This document shows positions 12,189 to 17,597 of a stretch of DNA of 17,597 nucleotides, piece after piece. The notes under the pieces were generated by a model. It saw nothing but the letters and a program-made list of their open reading frames with translations, did no database searches and was not told the DNA's origin. Location: assembly GCA_002789635.1 (NCBI GenBank), contig PFTQ01000046.1, forward strand, positions 1-17,597, given 5' to 3'. Origin of the DNA: Candidatus Aenigmarchaeota archaeon CG_4_9_14_3_um_filter_37_18. GTDB lineage: Archaea > Aenigmatarchaeota > Aenigmatarchaeia > CG10238-14. The position numbers and the translations under genes were made by a program. Numbering within the stretch: position 1 is the stretch's first letter; the number at the start of each line of letters is the position of its first letter.

Positions 12189-14297
12189 ATGGCTATAAAA
12201 GAATTGAAAAAAATTAAAAAAAGAGACGGAAGGATTGTCCCTTTTGATAGGGAAAAGATCGAGAATGCAATATGGAAGGCTGCGCAGACATTAGGCGGCA
12301 AAGACAAGAAAATGTCTGAAGAATTATCATACAAGGTTGTGGAAGTTGTTAAAAATGAAGTTCCTGCTGGTGAGACGCCAACAGTCGAACAAGTCCAAGA
12401 CTGTGTGGAAAAAGTTCTTATAGAAGGGGGTCATGCAAGAACTGCTAAGTGCTATATTCTATACCGCCAGAAAAGGGCAGAAATTAGAAAGACTAAATCT
12501 TTGTTGGGGATAGAAGATGATCTTAAGCTATCGTTGAATGCTATAACCGTCCTTCAGAAGAGATACTTGATGAGAGATGAAAATGGCAGGGTAATAGAAA
12601 CTCCTAAACAGATGTTTGAGCGTGTAGCAAAAGCTATAGCATCTGCTGAGAGCAAATTCAAAACACCTCCAAAAGAAAGAAAGGAATTAGAAGATGAATT
12701 CTTCAAAATGATGAGCAACTTTGAATTTTTGCCAAACTCACCTACACTCATGAATGCGGGAACTGGAACTAATCTTTCTTTATCAGCATGTTTTGTCTTG
12801 CCAGTAGAAGATTCGATTGAAGGGATATTTGAATCTGTCAAGAATATGGCAATAATCCAACAGAGTGGCGGTGGAACTGGATTCAATTTCAGTCCCTTAA
12901 GGCCCGCAGGAGATATTGTAAAGAAAGCTAGTGGTGTTGCTTCTGGACCAATATCGTTTATGAAAGTATTCAATATGGCCACAGAGATAATAAAACAGGG
13001 TGGAAAGAGACGGGGAGCGTCTATGTCCATTTTAAGAGTAGATCATCCTGATATTTTAGATTTTATAGTATGCAAGGAAACAGAAGGGGCTTTAAACAAC
13101 TTCAATATTTCCGTTGCTTTGACTGATAAGTTCATGAATGCCGTAGAAAAGAATATAGATTTCGAGTTAGTCAACCCAAGATATGGAAAGCCTGTTAAGA
13201 GAATAATGGCAAGGGCAATCTGGAACTTGATAATTACAATGGCCTGGAAGAACGGAGAGCCTGGAGTAATATTCATTGACAGGATTAACAAAGCAAACCC
13301 AACGCCTGAGCTCGGTGTTATTGAAGCGACCAACCCATGCGGCGAACAGCCTCTGCTTCCTTATGAATCCTGCAACCTAGGGTCGATCAACCTTGGCAAG
13401 ATGATAAAAGACGAAAAGGTAGACTGGAATAAATTAGGATATACAGTAAGGCTAGCAATAAGGTTTCTAGATAATGTTATTGAAATGAACAAATTCCCGC
13501 TTAAAGAGCTTGATGTTATGAATGGAAAAACAAGAAAGATAGGACTAGGCATCATGGGATTTGCTGACATGCTCATACAGCTGGGAATACCATACAACTC
13601 AGAGGAAGGCGTGAAGACAGCTGAGAAAGTTATGAAGTTTATAACAGATGAAGGAAGAAAGATGAGCGAAGAGCTAGGCAAACAAAGAGGGTCATTCGAG
13701 AATTTCAAAGGAAGCGTCTGGGAGAAGAAAGGCTACAAGCACATGAGGAATGCGACCGTGACAACAATAGCACCGACAGGAACTATAGGTGTGATTGCTG
13801 GATGCTCCCAAGGATGCGAGCCTCTGTTTGCGATATCTTATATAAGGAATGTTCAGGAGACTATCGGATCTAATTTAGTTTATGTCGACCCTATATTTGA
13901 AGCGAAAGCTATTATGGATGGAATATATGACGATGAATTGATGAAGAATATTTCAATGGAGTCGTCTATTCAAAGCATAAAAAAAATACCAGAAAATATC
14001 AAGAAGGTGTTTGTCACTGCCCATGATATCTCCCCTGAATGGCATGTCAAGATGCAGGCCGCTTTTCAGAAGTATACAGACAACGCAGTGTCAAAGACAG
14101 TAAACTTCCCGAACCATGCAACGCCGCAAGACATAGAGGGGGCTTATTGGCTTGCATATAAGTTGGGATGCAAAGGACTAACTGTTTATAGGGACGGGAG
14201 CAGGCAGTATCAGATATTAACAACCAAATCCTCAAAAAAAGATATTGTTAGCATCTTGGCCAGTAGCAGCGGTGGATGTACTACTTGTGAAATTTAG
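12189..14297 (+). CDS. nrdJ: Class II (adenosylcobalamin-dependent) ribonucleotide reductase, canonical copy
   Basis: This 702-residue protein has an ATP-cone (about 6-95, KKRDGRIVPFD at the start) and a complete class II core. C201 (LSACFVLP) and C395 (ESCNLG) form the redox pair, and N382, C384 and E386 of NPCGE are the radical and substrate-activating residues. Loop 2 is GGKRRGASM (271-279) and the phosphate loop is APTGTIG, both standard. The C-terminal CTTC is the reloading cysteine pair. It reduces ribonucleoside di- or triphosphates; the ATP-cone implies allosteric control of overall activity by dATP/ATP. The ATG follows the upstream copy's stop by nine bases, and GAGGTG overlaps that TGA, so the pair is co-transcribed. 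Parts of the gene are nearly identical to the first copy at DNA level (13332-13393 exactly), which looks like gene conversion. Confidence 0.96.
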   Translation: MAIKELKKIKKRDGRIVPFDREKIENAIWKAAQTLGGKDKKMSEELSYKVVEVVKNEVPAGETPTVEQVQDCVEKVLIEGGHARTAKCYILYRQKRAEIRKTKSLLGIEDDLKLSLNAITVLQKRYLMRDENGRVIETPKQMFERVAKAIASAESKFKTPPKERKELEDEFFKMMSNFEFLPNSPTLMNAGTGTNLSLSACFVLPVEDSIEGIFESVKNMAIIQQSGGGTGFNFSPLRPAGDIVKKASGVASGPISFMKVFNMATEIIKQGGKRRGASMSILRVDHPDILDFIVCKETEGALNNFNISVALTDKFMNAVEKNIDFELVNPRYGKPVKRIMARAIWNLIITMAWKNGEPGVIFIDRINKANPTPELGVIEATNPCGEQPLLPYESCNLGSINLGKMIKDEKVDWNKLGYTVRLAIRFLDNVIEMNKFPLKELDVMNGKTRKIGLGIMGFADMLIQLGIPYNSEEGVKTAEKVMKFITDEGRKMSEELGKQRGSFENFKGSVWEKKGYKHMRNATVTTIAPTGTIGVIAGCSQGCEPLFAISYIRNVQETIGSNLVYVDPIFEAKAIMDGIYDDELMKNISMESSIQSIKKIPENIKKVFVTAHDISPEWHVKMQAAFQKYTDNAVSKTVNFPNHATPQDIEGAYWLAYKLGCKGLTVYRDGSRQYQILTTKSSKKDIVSILASSSGGCTTCEI

Positions 14298-14362
14298 AAT
14301 TATTTCTTGATTGCAAAATTATTTTATTCGGTAAATTCATTCTATTGTAATAAGTGGTGCTA

Positions 14363-15319
14363 ATGGTAGTTATGGAAATAATCACTTTCCTTGTATCTAT
14401 GATTGTGCTCAGCAAGTCCACTCATATAATGATTAAAAATTCGGTGAAAATAACTAAGCTTACTAGATTCGGCGAACTTGCTGTTGGCTTTCTTGTCCTT
14501 TCATTGATCACAACAATACCAGAGATGCTAATATCAGTAATTGCAATAAGGGGGGGTGATGTAGGAATATCTATAGGAAGCCTTCTCGGATCTCTCATAG
14601 CCAATATATGCCTTATTTTAGGGGTCATAGCACTTAATAAGCCTTTGGATTTAGCGGAGAAAACCTTAAGGAATCTTCTAAACATCTTGCCTGTTATAAT
14701 ATTGATAATCTTTATCTTTGCTGTATTTCCGAACCCTAGCAAGATCCTCGGCTATTTCCTGATTTTATTGTATGGTGCCTTTATCTATTACACAATCAAA
14801 GAAAAGACCGGCGTTCACATATTAAAAAAAGAAGGGGGAGATTTCCACAAAAGAATTTTTAAGCCAAAAGAAATTTCCAAAAGCTTCGCCTTGCTTATCA
14901 TTGGATTCCTTGGTATTCTGTTAAGCTGTAATTTTCTCATCAAGTCTAGTGCAAGCATTGCGGTAATTTTGGGTATACCAGAAATTGTTATAGGTTCTGT
15001 AATCATCGCGTTGGGAGCTTCTCTGCCAGAATTTACCACATCATGGGAAGCAACGAAAGAAGGCCACAAAAATCTTGCTGTAGGAAATATTATTGGGGAA
15101 TCATGGGCTTATGTAACTCTTATATTGGGCTTGGTGATCGTCCTATCCCCGGTAAATATCAACATGAGCGGATTTTCTGAGCTATATTTCTTTGTGTTCC
15201 TGTCAATACTTTTGCTCTGGGCATTTCTTGGAAGCTGGGGAAGAAGAAGATTGGACAGGCTGGAGGGGATGATACTGATCGGGTTGTATTTGTTGTTTGT
15301 GATAAGAAGCTTTCTTTAG
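14363..15319 (+). CDS. CaCA-family cation exchanger (Na+/Ca2+ exchanger-like) with altered second ion site
   Basis: This is an integral membrane protein of 318 residues with about ten hydrophobic segments in two halves joined by a charged loop (about 145-175). Alpha-repeat 1 has TTIPE (T50, T51, E54) and GSLLGSLIAN (S77, N81). Alpha-repeat 2 has GASLPE (S220, E223) and GNIIGESWAY. With the ATG at 14363 the numbering of repeat 1 falls exactly on that of the Methanocaldococcus exchanger NCX_Mj (T50, S51, E54, S77, N81), which supports this start over the GTG at 14354. In repeat 2 the positions matching NCX_Mj S236 and D240 are Glu246 and Tyr250, so the ion site is changed. CaCA proteins exchange Na+ or H+ for Ca2+ or other cations. 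AGTGGTG just before the ATG may serve as ribosome binding site. Confidence 0.9.
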   Translation: MVVMEIITFLVSMIVLSKSTHIMIKNSVKITKLTRFGELAVGFLVLSLITTIPEMLISVIAIRGGDVGISIGSLLGSLIANICLILGVIALNKPLDLAEKTLRNLLNILPVIILIIFIFAVFPNPSKILGYFLILLYGAFIYYTIKEKTGVHILKKEGGDFHKRIFKPKEISKSFALLIIGFLGILLSCNFLIKSSASIAVILGIPEIVIGSVIIALGASLPEFTTSWEATKEGHKNLAVGNIIGESWAYVTLILGLVIVLSPVNINMSGFSELYFFVFLSILLLWAFLGSWGRRRLDRLEGMILIGLYLLFVIRSFL

Positions 15320-15359
15320 GGGATTAAATTGAAAGTATGATCAAAAATTTGCCTCAGAT

Positions 15360-15374
15360 TATAACAGTGTTATA
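15360..15374. promoter_or_regulatory. 15-nt palindrome upstream of the Fe-S gene group
   Basis: TATAACAGTGTTATA is a perfect palindrome with 7-nt arms around a central G. It abuts the TATA element at 15375, the classic place for a repressor or activator to control archaeal TBP/TFB access. The binding protein is unknown. Confidence 0.45.
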
Positions 15375-15384
15375 TTATTTATAC
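15375..15384 (+). promoter_or_regulatory. TATA box of the Fe-S gene group, probably giving a leaderless message
   Basis: TTATTTATAC is centred about 26 bp before the ATG at 15406. Archaeal transcription normally starts about 25 bp after the TATA centre, so the iscS message would have almost no leader; consistent with this, there is no ribosome binding site before the ATG. A second TA-rich run, CTATATATTTTA (15393-15404), is too close to serve. Confidence 0.5.
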
Positions 15385-15405
15385 TAAACCAGCTATATAT
15401 TTTAT

Positions 15406-16506
15406 ATGATATACCTCAACAACTCAACAACCACAAAAGTGGATGAACGATTAGTAAAAATCATAGAGAAGTACAGCACTCAGGAATATGGAGTAGCAAC
15501 ATCTGATTATTCATCGGGATTTGAGATGAAATCCAAAGAAGCAGTTGAATCAGCTAAAAAAATAATTGCAGAAAAGATAAGCGGCCAACCAGGGGAAATA
15601 TTTTTCACGTCCGGTCAAAGCGAAAGCAACACGCAAGTCTTAAGGGGATTAGGTAAAGGCCACATAATAACAACAAAAATAGAGCACTCATCTATCCTTG
15701 AAGCCTGCAAAGCATTAGAAAAAGACGGCTACTCTGTCACATATTTGGATGTCGATGAGGAAGGAAAAATAATCTTAGACCAGCTCAAAAAATCTTTAAG
15801 AAAAGATACATTTCTAGTTACAATCCAGCATGCAAACCAAGAAGTAGGGACAATCCAGGAAATAGAAAAGATAGGAAAAATCTGTAGGGAAAGCAGGGTT
15901 CTGTTTCATGTAGATGCTTCGCAGTCATTCCTGAAAGAGCAGATTAACGTGGAAAAAATGAATATTGACCTGTTGACAATCGCTGCTCATCTCATTCATG
16001 GGCCAAAAGGCGTTGGCGCATTATATGCAAGAAGAGGCATCCTGCTGAAGCCGCTAATATATGGCTCAAGAGTTCTAGACATTCCAGGGATAGCAGGCTT
16101 TGGAGAAGCTGCCAGGCTATGGAAGGAAGAAGATAATGAAAAAATGAGGAAGCAAACCAAAAGGCTGCTCAGGGAAATAGGAAAAATACCAAAAACAATC
16201 ATTTTCACTCCGGCTGATTCATTGCCTAACATCCTTTCTGTCGGATTCAAGTTCATTGAAGGCGAAGCGATTGTGCTTTATCTTGACTCTGAAGGCATTG
16301 TCTTAAGTACAGGAAGCGCATGTTCAGGCAAAGGCCTTAAGCCGAGCCATGTTCTAGAAGCGATGGGCTTTGGCGAGGAGGACAGCCACGGATCAATCAG
16401 GATTAGCTTAAGCAGATATACAACAGACGAGGAAATAGATATAGCCATAGAAAAACTAAAAGAGGTTGTTGGAAAATTAAGGGAGATGAGTCCGATTAAA
16501 GGCTGA
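15406..16506 (+). CDS. iscS: IscS/NifS-type cysteine desulfurase homologue lacking the PLP lysine
   Basis: This 366-residue class V aminotransferase-fold protein keeps most NifS/IscS landmarks: TSGQSESN (68-75), EHSS with H94, HANQEVGTIQ, VDASQS with D170 and Q173, and the mobile-loop Cys306 in STGSACSG, followed by PSHVLEAMG. Two key elements are missing. The Schiff-base lysine of the usual H-K motif is Leu196 (AAHLIHGPKGVGALY), and the GGGQE...RSGT segment is shortened to GSRVLDIPGI (about 220-230), removing the Arg/Thr that contact substrate and phosphate. It should therefore not act as a normal PLP desulfurase. A. fulgidus IscS is a precedent: it has Asp instead of the lysine and still binds IscU. 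A persulfide carrier or IscU scaffold partner is likely. It heads the group with Nudix, iscU and ferredoxin. Confidence 0.9.
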   Translation: MIYLNNSTTTKVDERLVKIIEKYSTQEYGVATSDYSSGFEMKSKEAVESAKKIIAEKISGQPGEIFFTSGQSESNTQVLRGLGKGHIITTKIEHSSILEACKALEKDGYSVTYLDVDEEGKIILDQLKKSLRKDTFLVTIQHANQEVGTIQEIEKIGKICRESRVLFHVDASQSFLKEQINVEKMNIDLLTIAAHLIHGPKGVGALYARRGILLKPLIYGSRVLDIPGIAGFGEAARLWKEEDNEKMRKQTKRLLREIGKIPKTIIFTPADSLPNILSVGFKFIEGEAIVLYLDSEGIVLSTGSACSGKGLKPSHVLEAMGFGEEDSHGSIRISLSRYTTDEEIDIAIEKLKEVVGKLREMSPIKG

Positions 16507-16510
16507 TAAT

Positions 16511-16918
16511 ATGGAATATCCTAGCGTTGTTGTCGGGGCGTTGATAGCAAATAAGGAGGGAAAAGTTCTGCTCTGCAAGTCATACAAGTGGAGCAATCTC
16601 TGGGTGGTCCCTGGAGGGCATATAGAATATGGGGAAACAATAGAAAAAGCTGTCAAGCGGGAAGCCAAAGAAGAAGTTGGCTTGGATATTAGCTTTGAGA
16701 AAGTTTTGTTTGTTCAAGAGCTGATAGAGCCTAAAGAATACATCAGAAAAAAACACTTTATCTCATTGCAGTGTGTCTGCGCTGCTGAAGATGATAAAGT
16801 CAAGATAGACAATGATGAGATGCAGGAATATAAATGGTTCAAGCCGGAAGATGCCTTGAAAGCGGAGACAGACCCTTATACTCATGAATTCATCAAAAAA
16901 TATTTGGAGGGGAGTTGA
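16511..16918 (+). CDS. Nudix hydrolase
   Basis: This 135-residue Nudix protein has a perfect box, G-x5-E-x7-REUxEExGU, at residues 37-59 (GHIEYGE, then REAKEEVGL). The box Glu residues bind the Mg2+ needed to cleave a nucleoside diphosphate linked to another moiety. The ADP-ribose/NTP branch is plausible from the WVVPGGHIE start of the box, but the substrate cannot be read from the motif. It begins four bases after the iscS stop and its stop abuts the iscU ATG, so it is embedded in the Fe-S operon. A nucleotide-cleaving housekeeping role there is unexplained. Confidence 0.93.
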   Translation: MEYPSVVVGALIANKEGKVLLCKSYKWSNLWVVPGGHIEYGETIEKAVKREAKEEVGLDISFEKVLFVQELIEPKEYIRKKHFISLQCVCAAEDDKVKIDNDEMQEYKWFKPEDALKAETDPYTHEFIKKYLEGS

Positions 16919-17308
16919 ATGTCAATCTACACGGAAAAAGTTATAGAGCATTTCAAGAACCCAAGAAACCAAGGCAAGCTTAAGGATTATGATGCAGTTG
17001 GAGAAAAGGGAAACCCTGTCTGTGGAGATGTCATGTACATTTACATCAAGGTCAAAGATGATATAATCGTGGATATAGGGTGGGAAACAATGGGCTGCGC
17101 TGCTGCTATTGCAACTACATCCATGCTCTCAGAGCTCGCAAAAGGCAAGACTCTTGATGAGGCTTTAAAGTTAACAAGAGAGGATGTCGCAGATGGGTTG
17201 GGAGGATTGCCGCCAGTCAAGATGCACTGCTCAAACCTCGCAGCAGATGCTTTGCATGAAGCCATTCTGAAATACAGGGAAAAACATAAGAAAAAGAAAT
17301 CCAAATAA
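16919..17308 (+). CDS. iscU: Fe-S cluster assembly scaffold IscU
   Basis: This is a 129-residue IscU/NifU N-terminal-type scaffold. The three cluster-ligand cysteines are present: C35 in GNPVCGD (with D37, which tunes cluster release), C60 in MGCAAAIA, and C104 in LPPVKMHCSNLA, next to H103. The C-terminus is a lysine-rich tail (KHKKKKSK). IscU assembles a [2Fe-2S] or [4Fe-4S] cluster on these residues using sulfur from IscS and passes it on. GGAGGGGAG immediately before the ATG is a strong ribosome binding site within the end of the Nudix gene. It is the expected partner of the upstream IscS-like protein. Confidence 0.96.
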   Translation: MSIYTEKVIEHFKNPRNQGKLKDYDAVGEKGNPVCGDVMYIYIKVKDDIIVDIGWETMGCAAAIATTSMLSELAKGKTLDEALKLTREDVADGLGGLPPVKMHCSNLAADALHEAILKYREKHKKKKSK

Positions 17309-17326
17309 ATTCAAGGTGATTTTAGA

Positions 17327-17530
17327 ATGACTGTTAAAATTAAGCATGATCAGAAAGGGTGCATAGGCTGCGGCGCTTGCGCATCTGTTTGCCCTGATAA
17401 CTGGGTGATGACAGAAGTTAAAGGACAAACAAAGTCGAAGCCGAAAAAAACAGAATTGAAGGATGTTGGATGCAACCAGGAAGCTGCTGATGCCTGCCCT
17501 GTTAGCTGTATTAAGGTTTTTGAAGGATAA
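17327..17530 (+). CDS. Single-cluster [4Fe-4S] ferredoxin, Thermotoga/Pyrococcus type
   Basis: This 67-residue ferredoxin has the first motif GCIGCGACASVCP with C12, C15, C18 and C22, and the second half VGCNQEAADACPVSC with C49, C57 and C61. In the single-cluster ferredoxins of this layout three cysteines of the first motif (12, 15, 18) and the distant CP cysteine (57) bind one [4Fe-4S] cluster. The remaining pair (22 and 49) can form a disulfide. C61 is an extra cysteine. A lysine-rich loop (KSKPKKTELK) lies between the halves. It follows iscU by 18 bases with AAGGTGAT as ribosome binding site. In ISC systems ferredoxin supplies electrons for cluster assembly, which suits this position. Confidence 0.95.
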   Translation: MTVKIKHDQKGCIGCGACASVCPDNWVMTEVKGQTKSKPKKTELKDVGCNQEAADACPVSCIKVFEG

Positions 17531-17571
17531 GTTTTATTCACAGAATCTCCGAATGAAGTCCAGAAATTAGA

Positions 17572-17597
17572 ATGGGCGTGAGAGCAATAAGCTCCCA
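17572..17597 (+). CDS. Possible start of the next gene, cut by the window edge
   Basis: ATG at 17572 opens a frame of eight codons (MGVRAISS) that runs off the right edge, 41 bases after the ferredoxin stop. There is no ribosome binding site. The complementary strand is also open from the edge to a stop at 17538-17540, so a convergent gene ending there is an equal possibility. Neither can be settled from so few bases. Confidence 0.25.

Overview
The window looks like part of an archaeal chromosome, most likely from a small-genome AT-rich lineage of the DPANN/Woesearchaeota type. This lineage is inferred from gene content and style; no phylogeny was run. The archaeal evidence is a tRNA-Gly carrying bulge-helix-bulge (BHB) type introns, TATA-box promoters about 25-30 bp upstream of transcripts, a HerA/DUF87-type ATPase, an Ogg2-type glycosylase, FtsZ, and an IscS lacking its PLP lysine as in Archaeoglobus. 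Ribosome binding sites are GAGGTG/GGAGG-like and genes are tightly packed.

Layout. 1-216 is the tail of a nucleoside-2-deoxyribosyltransferase-like gene. 305-2197 (+) is a compact cassette: HIT protein, S66/MccF-like peptidase, second HIT protein. 2242-2341 is tRNA-Gly(TCC) with two probable 13-nt introns, directly abutting a VOC-family gene (2343-2717). 2902-3624 is an uncharacterised protein with weak TraB-like motifs. 3721-4998 is a HerA-like ATPase, convergent with a 66-residue protein (5002-5202, -) and ftsZ (5289-6449, -), with a hairpin flanked by T-runs between the last two. The 6450-6802 divergent region holds two repeat families. 6803-9376 (+) has a membrane-anchored extracytoplasmic Lon-domain protease and ogg, followed by an unknown gene (9384-9878). 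10041-14297 carries two tandem class II ribonucleotide reductases. 14363-15319 is a Na+/Ca2+ exchanger-family protein. 15406-17530 is an Fe-S gene group: IscS-like protein, Nudix hydrolase, IscU, ferredoxin.

How they may work together. The Fe-S group is a minimal ISC assembly unit (sulfur donor or scaffold partner, IscU scaffold, ferredoxin electron donor) in which the sulfur donor seems unable to bind PLP in the usual way. The two reductases keep the class II catalytic cysteines but differ at the specificity loop and phosphate loop, so they may have divided their roles. The HIT-S66-HIT cassette combines two chemistries known to inactivate peptide-nucleotide (microcin C-like) toxins and may be a detoxification unit. 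Most functional statements rest on motifs read by eye; no database search was possible.
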